DNA of 64,000 bases from Diphasiastrum complanatum (lineage: Eukaryota; Streptophyta; Lycopodiopsida; Lycopodiales; Lycopodiaceae): NCBI GenBank assembly GCA_029204225.1, contig CM055095.1, positions 9,826,243 through 9,890,242 on the forward strand. The letters run 5' to 3'. The translations under genes were made by a program, and so were the position numbers. Shown one piece after another: positions 22,140 through 34,499 of the stretch. The notes beneath the pieces were generated by a model. That model saw nothing but the letters and a program-made list of their open reading frames with translations. It made no database searches and was not told the DNA's origin. Position 1 is the stretch's first letter. Every line of letters starts with the position of its first letter.

Positions 22140-24138
22140 CTAGTATAATGGTCGTTTAGATGTCTGATGAATCGGAAGCGTTAGTTACATAGGGCTGGTC
22201 AATTTTTTGTCATGGCCTTTGGCCATGAACAAGGTCATGTCTAAGAGGACATGACCCAAATCATGATTTTGGTTTGTCACTAATTTGGTTTACCACAAAT
22301 GAAATACTTTATTTGTTGTCGTCATATGTTTGATCATTGCTGTGATGCTTGTACTATGCTAATCATCAGTGAATTGTTTACATGCTACTTGCAAATTCTG
22401 ATAAAATATAATAGAGTATTTAATCATATTCCCAACATGTCGCTCTAAGCCACCTCCGTCGATCCAACCACCTCAATCACTTCCTCATCTCAGTCTCTTC
22501 GCCACTCCAATTGCTCAGCTCTTCTTCACTCCAGTTGCTCATGTCATAGTTCTCTTTTGAAATTCTTTAAGCATTTATCTAACCCCTCTTTGGGAAGATC
22601 TTGCCTTTCCAATGAGTGGTGCCTTCAAGTAAAAAGAAAATCTTTGCCTTTCACTTCGAAATGCAATATATACCTTGAATGGCATTGCAACTTGCAAATG
22701 CCAAGGCTGTGGTCAGTATTTGTGGGTGTTATCCAGAAGCATAAAGCATTTCTTTTTTTCCCTTATGGGCTTGTTACAAATATCCTGAAAGCGCCTCCCT
22801 CCCCATGCACATCCATGCAGGATCCAGATTCTATTCTATTCATAAACAGCTGCAACGGCGCCCTCCCCATCTCGTCTGATTCGCAATTAGTCAGAAAAGC
22901 AAAATTTGTAACGACCTCCGATGCCCATTTTGTGTTCACAAATTTAGATATTCATGGATTGATCAGAAAAGCAAAAGCAGCAGCGTGCATGCAATTGCAG
23001 CTGACTTCAACATCCCATCTTTCTTCTTTTGTTATGCATGCTAATTGTATTATTAGGCTATGATTCTATCTTCGACGACAACTAGCTGTTCACCTCAAAA
23101 AATAGAAAAACCGATTGAGGCATTCCTGAGAATTGCACTCTAATTGCCACTCGAATATACTGGTAGGCGAGAAACTAGTAGAGATAAATACCTCGGAGCA
23201 ACGGTGCTATTTCATAAAAGTATGCGGATTGTGACTGCTGAGAGCCAAAACAGCTCGATTATCAAGGACTTGGGGAGCAATAACAAAGTTTTCTAGTCGC
23301 TGTGGTCCGCTACACTCATCGGTATTGCATCGTGCCTGCAATTCTACGACCAGTTTCTGGATCAGGCTGCTGCAGCTTTACGGTGTTCCGATTTCCAAAG
23401 AACAAGGCATCGCTGGGTAATAATTTCCTGCAGCTCCACTGAATGCAGAAATTCTCTTCACAGATACTGTTGATTGACACGGTTGGGTTGTTGGCTTTTG
23501 ATAAACTTTTCGAATCTACTCAAAAATACAAATAAAGTATCATCGTTTTGGCGTCACGTATGGATTGATATAATTGATTGCTTCAAACATAATACTAGTT
23601 AACATAATTTCACGTCAACACTTCTATAGATCAGCTAGCATCGTTAGCTTGAGGATAGTAGCCTGTTTTGAATCCACTAAGGGTATTTCACTGCCTGAAG
23701 CGGCACGTATCCCCTTCTAAAAATTGAAATGGTTGCAAGAAATACTAGAGATTCATTTCGTTGCACATTGCATGCTAAAGTCAAGGTAGAGTACTCTCCA
23801 AACACACAAGATCCTTCGGTGTCGTGTGCCTGTTGGTTCAATTTGTGGGTGAAAAGTTAGCAACTTAATATATATCTACAAATCGAGACAGTTGGACCAA
23901 CTCTGTTTTTACAATGGATCCTATGTGTTTCTCTTTTGCAATGGTTTTCATGGCACTAACTTCAATATGCACAATACTTCTCTCATTTTATGTATGAATA
24001 CTCTACACAGGTTGCTCACGCACGCCAATCAATCTCTCGTGCTCTCTTTCCCTCTCGTTTTCCTCTCTTCATCGGCTTGCTCCATCCAATAACAAGTTCG
24101 AATCATTCGAGTCTTGCCAAAGGCTAGCATAAGATCAG
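22140..24138. other. No recognisable gene; upstream region of the EG45-like gene
   Basis: One 168-codon plus-strand frame (22557-23063) is Ser/Leu/Cys-rich and matches nothing I know; I do not call it. A TATA-like AATATATATCTAC lies near 23866-23879, about 260 bp before the start codon at 24139, and could serve the EG45-like gene (inference). Confidence 0.45.
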
Positions 24139-25054
24139 ATGGCACCAGCTACAAGGTTTCTGTTGGTTGTAGGAGGTTCTTTACTGTTGTTGTGCACTTT
24201 GATCCGTGCAGATTATGGACTTGCAACATTCTACAACTCCTACATCCGTAAGTAGCTCTACTTGCATGTTGGTTGTTTTGTCAAATTGAATGTATCTCTA
24301 CACAATAACTAATTAATCGTGACCAAAAGGTTCTAACTCCTAACTTCTATAAGCTAACCAAATCTTTGGACATGGCTTTGGTATATATGTAGCTTTCACT
24401 GCTTGCACAAGTAAGTCCAGATTTTTATCCCTTCAGTTTACTAATTTGCAGGATTTTGTCCGTGTGAAATATTTTCATCAAGTCATTAGTTCTCAGCTAG
24501 GTGTTTGAGAAAGCTCACTTGAATCTTGCCTTTCCTGTGCCTTAATATCAAATCTCATTTCTTTCCAAACTAGCAGACTAGTAAATTCAGAAGTAATAAT
24601 TGGCACTCTTTAGTCGGAAGAGGTAACTACGTATTCAGATTTTCATTTGTTTACTGTTTTAGCTTATTTGTTGGTAGTCTTTACTAACATGTGTTGTATT
24701 TAATCATGCTCAAAACTTAATCTAGCAATGACTCGTCTTTGCTATTTTGGACCAGCATCTGCATGCTACGGGTACGATTCGAATCAGTTTCCTCCAGGAA
24801 ACATGTTTGGAGCTGCTAGTGACCAACTGTGGGATGGAGGAAATGCTTGTGGAAAAGAGTACGAAGTAAGCTGCACCGGTGGTACCAACAACGGAGTCGC
24901 ACAACCTTGCACAAATGCTGGTAGCATCCGAATCAAGATTGTGGATCAATGTCCAGCTTCATCCTGCCATGGAACGATTGACTTATCAGCAGATGCATTT
25001 GCAGCCATCGCCAACCCTATTGAGGGCATCATCCAGATTGAATATAATGAGTAA
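24139..25054 (+). CDS. EG45-like / plant natriuretic peptide-like secreted protein
   Basis: Two exons: 24139-24247 (donor C|GTAAGT) and 24756-25054 (acceptor ACCAG), 135 residues. I chose the acceptor at 24755 because it gives YNSYIPSACYGYDSNQF, matching the family's PxYxPSACYG start; an upstream AG at 24725 would insert ten residues. Residues 1-24 form a signal peptide with a leucine-rich core ending IRA|DYG. The mature part is one double-psi beta-barrel of the expansin N-terminal type: ATFYN, AASDQLWDGGNACGKEYEV, CTGG, IRIKIVDQCPASSCHGTIDL and AFAAIANP...IQIEYNE. The HFD catalytic motif of glycosyl hydrolase 45 is absent, as is usual for this group. There is no second, pollen-allergen-like domain, which separates it from true expansins. 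Family members are apoplastic and are linked to water and ion balance and stress (known for Arabidopsis PNP-A and citrus blight proteins); the role here is inferred. The exons are intact. Confidence 0.92.
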
Positions 25055-26345
25055 GTAGATTGTAAATGTGTGCGCTCTATACATCCTGTGTGTGTGAGTG
25101 TGAGAGACACTAGAGATTGTGTTAATTTTCATTGGAATAGCTTGTATTTGATACAATGATTGTGGGTTTGTGTGTCTTCAGAGCGTGATCTGATTGGGCA
25201 AATCATGGAGGAAAGAATTTTGTTATTTGAAGGATGCAACATGCACATAATTTAATAGATAGATGTAGATCATAGATTCAGTCAATCATGAAGTTGTAGT
25301 TTCTTTCCACTTATTTATTGAGATCCAAGTGAATTTTTCATTTGGACATGACAATTTGTTATGCATCTTTTGTGATATCTATTTTGCTCTTGAATTTGTA
25401 TATTTTTGGGCCACAAATGGTGTCATGGGCATCCAATTTTGAATCTTTCTACCTTACAATAAATCAAACTATTTCTTCTAGCAAAGTGTTTGCTAGGTCC
25501 TTAACTAGGGTATGATCTTTCAAAACAACCATGCTCATACTTAACACAATCTTCCCAATTTGAAGGCTTTGTGAATTGCATGACCTTATGTGCAAAATGT
25601 TGTGGAGATTGACACTTGTCAGTACAATCATTTAAAATGTATAAAAGAAGAAAAACCTCTACGACTAATATTTTTCTGCGTGCACTTCAATTTGAAAGTG
25701 TTTGAAATACCCATGAGAACAAAAATGCACAACTAACTCCTAATTATTTTTGGGAATCACAAGGACAAAATGTCAAAACAAAATAAAAATAAAATTTTTA
25801 TAAAAAGGACAAAGGAATGAGGGGAAAAAATATGTAATCTAAAACTGGTCTAGTAACCTTTGAATTTTTGGGTAGACAAAAGTGTGCTTGTTTAAGTATT
25901 GTAGAAGCAAGGCACAAACTTGTTTGCCTTGCATCATTAACAACATCATGTTCATGTTTGGCAAAACACTTGCATCCCATACACTTCTATAAATTCATTC
26001 TAATTCACTAATAGGCTTCATTGAGAATCTAATCACTTTTTCTATAACATGATACCTCCTATTCATCCACTGCAACCTAGCTCATTAATTTTCACCAAAT
26101 GACCAAGTGACACATCATATACAAAACGTCGATAGAAATGCCTTATTTAAGCAACATTGCACTCATACAACACTCTTGGCACACAATTTTCTAAACACAA
26201 GACTTGATGTTATGATCACAAAAAAGGACCCCTTTAATTATGGAATATCAAACAACGAAAGGAATATATTCCTGTGATAAAATATGAAAATCATGTGACT
26301 TCATTGCCACAAGTTTATCATAAGAGGGGGTCTTATGAAGGAAAG
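25055..26345. other. No recognisable gene
   Basis: 3' flank of the EG45-like gene, AT-rich, with no domain on either strand. The five bases before the LTR at 26346 are GAAAG; no matching duplication was found at the far, truncated side. Confidence 0.5.
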
Positions 26346-26790
26346 TGTCATGCCCATGACTGGTCTCGGGTAGCGTGTCCACGCTAGGGATTAGTAGACC
26401 AACAACCCGTAAGTCAATTGTGACTATAAGGGAATTGGGGCCCTTATGTGTACATGGTCATAATTAATGGTTGTAGGCCTAGACACTTGATGGTGGATTT
26501 GTATGGGTCTATCAGTGAGTCATTGAATAACTGGATGACGTGGCCCAGATAGGCTGCAGAGGTGTCCAGTGAGGCGTCACAGTGCACTACTAGTGGTGCA
26601 TGGGCCTTGGAGGGTATAAGTATACATGTTGGGCTCTCACTAGCATCTGCTTGATAGCATGACCAGTAGCAGTATGCTACAGTGATGCAACACCTCTATT
26701 TTGACTTACAAAGATTTTCTCGGATCTCTTCTTTGAAACTTCTCCTAGGGCAAATCTCGATTGATATGCGCCCCTTGGAAACTCGTGACA
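26346..26790 (+). mobile_element. 5' LTR of a chromovirus-like gypsy element
   Basis: It starts TGTCATGCCC and ends ACTCGTGACA, with TGTCA/TGACA inverted ends and a length of 445 bp. Its first ~350 bp match 29088-29430 with roughly 20-25 differences. A TATA-like GGGTATAAGTATA lies near 26614. The termini and the TATAAGGGAATTG block resemble the LTR at 39891-40330, so the families are related. Confidence 0.88.
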
Positions 26791-29087
26791 TTTCCTCTTA
26801 AAAAGAGGAAGAAGTAGGAAAAAAAGAGAGTTATCAAGGAGAAACTTTTGTCAGAGATTCCAGGAGGAATCTATTATATAGATGACAGACCTGTTTCAAG
26901 AGTAAAAACCGATAGGATCTTTTGATATTATAGAAATCCTTTAAAGATTATAGTAGATATCAGGTTTGAAGATTTAAGGGGGGGGGGGGGGATTAGAAAG
27001 CACTCTTGTGGTAGAAAAGTGATTGATCCGTGTCAGAACTAGGAAATTTTATTGCAAGATGGGGGTTTGTTGAAACCTGTTCCCTTGCTGGAAGCAGTCA
27101 ACTTGATCTTAGTATGGATTGAGATTCGTGGGTTGATGCAAGGAAGGAAATTCATGCTAACAATATATTTTTTTGAGTTAATCTCCGGTTGAGATTTTGG
27201 ATGTGAAATAGCACTCTTTGAGAAATATTCTCTCTTAGAGGATAACCAAGTTACAGGATTCTCGGTTATGAAAGTGTTGTGTACAGATCATGAGTGATTT
27301 GTAGAGATATGCTATGTAGTGAATCTTTGTGGGATCAGTAAACCTTTTGTACAAACTTTTAAATCATGTAGATCTACAAAGTTTTCCATGAACTAAGTTA
27401 TTGGCATGCATATGCTAGTTGTTGGTACATAGGCATATTGATGAGAATTGTGTACAGACAATTTCTTGCTAGGTTATAATAATTTCCCATTGAAAATCGC
27501 TTATTGACCTAGCATTGATTCATAATCTAATTAAATGTGGTGTTTTGGTACCACACCTAGACATTTATATGTTTTCTAAATCCGATACAGCTAACTGAGT
27601 CAAAAACGCTACTTTTGAGTTAGTTGTTGGAATTCAACAAAATGATCTTATTTATGGATATTATTGTTGAAATGTATTGCTTATAAGTCACAACGTTTAT
27701 GATTCATTTTAAATTCATTTACGGATGGGTGTGCATATAATACACGAGAACTTTTGGACCTTATCTTTTCCCATTTGGAATAGATGAATGTTATCTCGGA
27801 AAGCTCAGGAGAGTTGGATAGTTGTTGGTTGCCAAAAGTTAGAGCTTCACGTAATGAAGTTCTAGTGAATTTTAAGCTATTCTAGATTAGAACTTAAGAG
27901 AAAAATCTAGACGTATTCTAGATTGGGACCCTAACTTTGGAATGACAATTTGTGCCATGTCTAAAGTAAGGGCATTTTAGGGATTACAATCTTTATATAG
28001 GCACCGTGTGTGAGTTGGAAAATTTGGAACTTTCCATATGGAAAGGACTTTCAGGAACAACTCATGTGTCTTTTAAGAATTGTGATGCACTCTCATGATT
28101 TACTCTTATGATATGGTATGATCTCGAGAATCTGGAGAGTTGAGATTGGTGAATCATAACTCAGATTCTAGGATATACCTAATCCATAGGAGAGAATTGT
28201 ATTCATGGTAGATTACCCCAGATGAATAAACAAAATAGTGGAATTTTGGTAGTGATTGGCCATCTTACCAAATCGACTATGTAAATTTGGGTAAAGACCA
28301 AGTAATTATTGGAGAATCTGTTTTGGCTTTATGCCGTTACCAAAGTGACATTATGAACATTCGCGATTCGAAGTTCACTGGTCACTTTTGGTCGGCCGTA
28401 TTTGCCAAACTAGAGATGACTATGAGCTTCAAGTTTCAAATCATTGGTAGTTGCCTATGTGAGGTTATCACGTTCTTTTATTGAGTATAGGACAAGAATC
28501 CGATGAATTATGATTGACAAACCATAGTTCAGATTCTAGTTATACTTGATTGTTTAAAAGAAGGATTACCCACGTGATCAGAAGATCAGATAAGATATGA
28601 ATTTATATTTTGATAGCAATCTCATCGGAGAGGAAGGTATTCTTGATGGAGATTGAATTATTGTAAGCATTTGGCTACAGGTACAGGTTATAGCCCATTT
28701 ATGCTTATGTACGGATTTGAGCCTAGGTCACCCATTGTAGTAGAGACTCGGACGATAAAGTTTCATAAAGTAGCGGATTTCCTACATGATATGCTAAAAA
28801 ATGCTATGGATTGCACGTGAAAATGTTCAGGATAGGGACCGACATTATGCAAATATGAAAAGATCACCGAGAGACTTCCAAGTGGGGGATTGGGTATATT
28901 TGAAAATCCCAAAGGGTTTGAGTGTAATGCGTACCGACACGCATTATTAATCGTATAGTTACCGAGCATCTGGTTTGATGGAAGGGATGTACATACGATG
29001 ATGATTCCTGGGAACAGGAAGGAAGCTTAAGGAGGAACTTTTCCAGTTTTAAGTTTTGAGGACAAAACTTGAATAAATGGGGAAGAA
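26791..29087 (+). pseudogene. Internal region of chromovirus-like element, degenerate pol
   Basis: Only scraps of the integrase region are readable: FTGHFWSAVFAKLEMTMSFKF (about 28366-28430); GYSPFMLMYGFEPRSPIVVE (about 28685-28745); FHKVADFLHDMLKNAM (28760-28810). These correspond to WSAVFHKLETSLSISYS, YSPFMLMYNFQPRSPVNVE and IHKAADILYDMHEML in the better-preserved copy at 38.5-39.9 kb. Gag, protease and RT are not recognisable, so a large internal deletion or heavy decay has occurred. A G-run (26978-26991) lies near the 5' end. The purine-rich AATGGGGAAGAA just before 29088 is the polypurine tract. Confidence 0.8.
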
Positions 29088-29440
29088 TGTCATGCCCATG
29101 ACTGGTCTCGGGTAGCATGTCCACGCTAGGGATTAGTAGACTAGCAACCCGTAAGTTAATTGTGACTATAAGGGAATTGGGACCCTTATGTGTACATCGT
29201 CATAATTAATGGTTTGTAGGCCTAAACACTTGATGGTGGATTTGTATGGGTCTATCAGTGAGTCATCGGGAAACTGGATGACATGGCCCATATAGGCTAG
29301 AGAGGTGTCCATTGAGGTGTCATAGTGCACTACTAGTGGTGCATGGGCCTTGGAGGGTATAAGTATACTTGTTGGGCTCTCAATAGCATATGCTTGATAG
29401 CATGACCGGTAGCAGTATGCTGCTAGTATGATGTCTCATT
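29088..29440 (+). mobile_element. 3' LTR (truncated) of the chromovirus-like element
   Basis: Begins TGTCATGCCCATGACTGG and follows the 5' LTR closely to about 29424, after which similarity fades; the last ~90 bp of the LTR are missing. The right target-site duplication is therefore lost. Confidence 0.88.
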
Positions 29441-30013
29441 CCTTGACTGTGATTGATCCATAGCTTGGGGGCTAGATCCGTTCGATCGAGGTTTGGTTTG
29501 TCCACCATCTGATTCCCTTCTGTTGCTTGTGATTAGCATGCTTAGAATAAGATCCTTGGATTTGGACTTTATAGAAAGAGCAATGGCAGATTGGTTCTTG
29601 GGAAGATCCAAGGAATGGATCTCACATCTCTCCACCAACTCAAAGGATTCTATGATTGTGAATTGATCACTCATGATGAAGATGGCAAAATGTTGGTTGG
29701 AGAAGACTACATGGAGCAAATCGAAAGACAATTCCTTCAAGGCAAGGAAGATCTCATTGGTGAGCTTATTGAGGTTTTTCATAGACTCATGATCAAGAGG
29801 GCTAGATTTATTAGGTTTGATACTCATCTTCTCTTTCTCATGTTGGATGGAAATTTTGGAATTCATCTTTTGATTTATGATGGTGGCATTGTTTTCACTA
29901 ACCTTTGTGAAAATTCAAGATCAAGCATTGATGAGATCTTGTTGGATCTCGATCATATGTTTGAGAGGGAGTATTTCAGGAGGTTCAGGTTTGAAGATAT
30001 TCAGCTATATTAA
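29423..30013. other. Overlapping uncharacterised ORFs on opposite strands
   Basis: A plus-strand frame of 140 codons (29591-30013) reads GMDLTSLHQLKGFYDCELI and later IDEILLDLDHMFEREYFRRF. A minus-strand frame of 147 codons (29423-29866) reads MKNLNKLTNEIFLALKEL and FELVERCEIHSLDLPKNQ, then a Ser/Gln/Arg-rich tail. Both look protein-like; at most one is real. The stretch sits exactly between a truncated LTR and a copia gag, so a transposon origin is likely. I recognise no domain. Confidence 0.4.
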
Positions 30014-30069
30014 TCTACTATCTGCATTACACTCATCCCAAAATTCCAAATAGATTCGCAATCACAGTA

Positions 30070-32720
30070 TGCTCTAATGATAGACAAACTAGATGGTTTG
30101 AGCTACTAATTATGGAAATTCAAGATGAAGGTAATTCTGATGGCCAAGGAGCTTTGGAAAAAAGTCGTTGGAACCGAGCTACTTCCCATTGTCGAGCTTT
30201 GGAAAATAGTCGCTGGAACCGAGCTACTTCCCATTGTCGATGAGCAAGCCATTTCCAAATGGAAGCTAGGGATGGCAAGGCTTTTGCCTTGATCACCCTT
30301 AACATCTCCGACACACAGATTGGTCATATCAGAAAAGCCCAGTCCTCGAAAAAGCTTGGGATATATTAGACACATTATACGAAGTGAGAGATGTCACTTC
30401 AAAGCTGCATCTGAGGAGAAAGTTTTTCTCACTCAGAATTTCAGATACTGATTCTGTTCAGAATCACATAAAAATGAATTTAAGACTCTATTAGAGTAGA
30501 TGGAGGCAATAGGTTCAGTAGTCGAAGACTTTGATGTTGTTATGACCTTATTGTCCAGTTTGCCATCCTCTTATGAAAACCAGGTGATAATGATATCCAC
30601 ACACTCAAATATAACAATGTCCAAAGTCTTAATCATGTTGCTGCAGGAGGAGACAAGAAGGAATGGAGCATCCTCGTCCTCCATCAACGACTCACATGCC
30701 TTATTCTCGAAGAAGAACACCAGGAAGCAATAGAAAAAGAAAGTCGTCTGACAAACCGACGACAATTAGAAGCAGACATAGAAGACCTATAATCAACCAC
30801 CTACTCAAAACAAGAAAAGGCTATTCTGTAGATACTACAAGAGGACGAATCACAAAATCCAAGACTGTCAATCTTGAAGTTCAACAACGACAAGAAGAAG
30901 CAGCTGGACCAGCAAGCTCATGCAATTAACACAAAGTAGAAGAACCAAGATTCAGAAGATGACGAACATGAAGTATTCATGGTGAGCCATCGCCATGTCG
31001 AATGATCGAAAGAATGGTTCCTCGATTCTGGAGCAACACAACACATGACAAGCCATCAAAAATGGTTCATCGATTATTCGGCCTACAACACCAAGAGATT
31101 TGTTCACCTTGGAGACAACAACTCTGACATAATTGAAGGTGAAGGTACTGTTAGAATGAATTTTCAGAATGGAGTGTCAAAACTTGTACCAAATGTATTG
31201 TATGTCCCGAACCTGACAACAAATCTACTATCAGTCAGTCGAATCATAGATCTAGGACACAATGTAGAGTTTCAGACAGACTCCTGTCAAATTCTTTTGA
31301 TAAAAGTAGGAGAGTTCTTCCACTATGAAAGAGACAAGAATATCTCTATAGGCTTACTCATTGCAATACTGTGACTAATCGTGCTTTAAGCAGTTTAGCT
31401 AGACTATCGAATTGTCGACCGTCCTATCTGCCAAAGTTGTATCATAGGAAAGCAGACAAGAAGGCCATTTAAGTCAAATCAAGAACATATTTCTAAAGAT
31501 TTGCTAGATATTGTACATACAGATATATGTGGCCCAATGCAAACACCATCACTGCTTGGTGCTAAACATTCATAGATGACTATTCCAAAAAGACTGTTGT
31601 ATATTTTCTAAAGCACAAATCTGAAGCTTTCCAATTCTTCAAGAAATACAAAGAAAATGTTGAGTTGCAAACAAGCAAGAAGATCAAAGCTCTCAGGAGC
31701 AACAATGGCGGTGAATACATATCAAATGAATTCAAGGATTGTTGCTCACAGCCAATGGCATAGAGCAACAATTTGCTGCTTCCTATTCTCCATAGTCAAA
31801 TGGACTAGCCGAAAGGAAGAACATGACTTAATCGAATCTGCCAAATGCATGATCACTCAAGCTTCGTTGCCCAAATCATTCTAGCTGCATGCTATTTCAA
31901 CAACAACCTACATGCAGAATTGATATATAACTATAGGCCTCCTCGACAACAAAACTCCTTATGAAGTTTAGACAAGATTCAAACCTTCAATAAAACATTT
32001 GAGAGTATTCGGATGCACAACATATGCTCATGTCCCAAAGGACAACATAAAGAAACTTGATGAGCATTCATTTAAGACTGTTTTTGTTGGTTATTGTACT
32101 TCTGATAGAATGTATAGACTGTATAATATAGCCACCTCTAAAGTTTTACTAACAAGGATGTGACTTTCATAGAAGATCAGTTTATTGATTTGAAGTGCAA
32201 AGACCGGATGCAGTCTACAATTTCGGCCCCGACAACTGAGTCTTCTTGGAAGACAATTTTCATTTCTTCCTATAGTCACCCAATACAATCATATCCAGAA
32301 GAAGAAGTAGAAGCTGCAACTCAGGGGTAGTTGACTCAGCCAACACAAGGTGGAATTTCTCAACCAGAGACTTCAACCAGAAGATCAATGAGAATTCGAT
32401 CTTAGCTTGCCCAATACACTGATGAGTACGTCCATTGTTCCATTCAGGAGCCAACCACAGTTGAGGAAGCTTTGTCTCAGGCTGATTCAGATCTCTGGAA
32501 AGAAGCAATGGACAAAGTGTACAATTCATTGTTAAAAAAAAATACTTGGATTGTCACCAAGCAAATAGAAAGATAATCGATTGCAAATGGATCGTCAAGA
32601 TCAAATACAATGTAGATGGGAGTATCAACAGAAGGAAAGCTTGACTCATGGCGAGGGGATTTTCACAAATTCCCAACATCGACTACTACTATAGAGTATT
32701 GTCTCAAAAAGGACACATCT
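30070..32720 (+). pseudogene. Ty1/copia remnant: gag, protease, integrase, start of RT
   Basis: In order: gag with KELWKKVVGTELLPIV and FALITLNISDTQIGHI (30140-30340), YEVRDVTSKLHLRRKFF, LPSSYENQVIMI (30500-30733); protease with the active-site triplet in FLDSGATQHMTSHQKWF (31020-31080) and LYVPNLTTNLLSVSRI; integrase pieces FIDDYSKKTVVYFLKHKSEA and KIKALRSNNGGEYISNEFKD (31570-31740); the integrase C-terminal region to RRSMRIRS; and the RT start VEEALSQADSDLWKEAMDKV (32460-32580). It breaks off near 32720 before the RT catalytic motifs. Many frameshifts and stops. It belongs to the same family as the gag piece at 16.8-17.6 kb. Confidence 0.92.
30149..30238 (+). repeat. 45-bp in-frame tandem duplication in copia gag
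   Basis: Units 30149-30193 and 30194-30238 differ at two bases and encode ELWKKVVGTELLPIV and ELWKIVAGTELLPIV. The related gag at 17.1 kb has a single copy of this segment. Confidence 0.95.
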
Positions 32721-33629
32721 CTATATGCATTCAGACTGTATTTTCTACATGACTAATCTGTCAATGTTCCATCAATTTAAGTTGAATATGCTGAATGATT
32801 AGTTCTTTTTCATTTTCAGATAGATTCATGCTCGCAAATAAAACTTACTCGTAGATTAAAACTGCTCTCATGTGACTAATATCACTGCACAATCTGTCGT
32901 TCTAATAAATGTACCCAAGTCACTTCCGCAAAGCTAGATCTGATAAACAAGATAATTTGTGCATGGCTATAGAATCAACTGTTTAGATCCAGCAACTTTG
33001 AAGTTGTAATCAAGTAAGACAGACCCCAATATGTCTGAATCTGATAGACATAGCTGCATGTATTGAGGATTCCCCACTCGCTTCTCTTTGTCGCGACAGG
33101 AATAGCACTGAATCCCAACACCACCATGCTCATTGCTATCTTTTTTGCATCCATATCCATGCTAGTTGGAAAAGCCTTAATGAGGGTTTTGGGAGAAGCC
33201 ATAACCCTTACTAGATGGAGCCATAGCTAGTTGGATGCTAAAGATGCAACATTTGCGCCGTTGTCGCTCTTCTTCACCATTTCTCCTTGTTTTCTAGCTT
33301 CTTTGCTTATTTCAAGCTATTCCTTGTTCTTTTTAGGTTAATATTTATTTCTTGCTATTACTTAGCTTCAGTTGTTTCTTTCTCATTTTTACGATCCCTA
33401 AGCATGGAACACTTCTGATCTGAGCACACCTTCATGTCAACTAAGTGCTACCATCCACTGTCCACATATGAGCACCATTATACTCATCAATAGCTCTACT
33501 AGAATCATGATTGGTGGTCCATAACATTGCCTTTGATTCTAAGTTGTAGTTCTCAGGTGCTATAAACAATGGAATATCAACTTTTGTACCAGTTTGTTGG
33601 TCCACATGCAAATAAGCATTGATATATAT
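32721..33629. other. No recognisable gene
   Basis: A minus-strand frame at 32975-33202 and another from 33441 show no domain. The second shares its start (MCRFITPTLVHNKVQPAMME) with 33700-33915 only because of the 181-bp duplication. Confidence 0.45.
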
Positions 33630-33991
33630 ATATTGAGAACTGATTATCACCATCATTGCCAGATGCAAAACAGGCTCCATCATTGCTGGTTGGACCTTGT
33701 TATGAACCAATGTTGGAGTTATGAACCTGCACATAAGCCACGGGCCTACAATGTAGGATGACTAGTGTCTGCGATGTAGCTACCCTCTGCCATGAGGTTG
33801 GTTCCAGTTCATATTGAGAACTGATTATCACCATCATTGCCAGATGCAAAACAGGCTCCATCATTGCTGGTTGGACCTTGTTATGAACCAATGTTGGAGT
33901 TATGAACCTGCACATAAGCCACGGGCCTACAATGTAGGATGACTAGTGTCTGCGATGTAGCTACCCTCTGCCATGAGGTTGGTTCCAGTTC
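33630..33991. repeat. Perfect 181-bp tandem duplication
   Basis: Units 33630-33810 and 33811-33991 are identical base for base in my reading. Left and right flanks differ immediately outside. No gene is seen in the unit. Confidence 0.95.
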
Positions 33992-34499
33992 ATAGGCTGT
34001 TCAATAATCCAAAAGCTGAGCAACAGTGATGGCAAAGCTATTGTGGAAGCAGCAATGGTAATAAACCAGCTCTCAATTGACTTATGGAAACCAGCGATCA
34101 TCCTTCAATGTTTTGGAGCAACATGCTCGATTCTTCAGCTTGATATGACAACAATTGTAACACGCTTGAATGTTCAAGTGGCTCCCTCATCTGGCAGTGA
34201 TGAATGTACAATTTGCAGGAGAGATGATAGCGATGACCCCTCGCTATCTATATGTACTGAAGACACCACCCAATCAACATGATCATGGAGCTAGAAATTT
34301 GTCGAGTGGTGCTCACTCATATAATGCCTATCGGCCTCTCAGTTAGAGAGTGATTATTCCCATCATATTCTTGATCTGAGATCATCTGTAAGGAGGAGTA
34401 CCCTTAAAGTGGAGCTGTTTTTCTATTATTTTTGGGTGTTCAAGGTTTGCTGGAGCTGTTTTTCAGCCATTTTTCGACATTCGCCCATATGTTTCTAAG

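Noticed and set aside
22557-23063. 168-codon plus-strand frame
   Set aside because: No recognisable domain, unusual composition, no neighbouring splice pattern or repeat context; probably chance.
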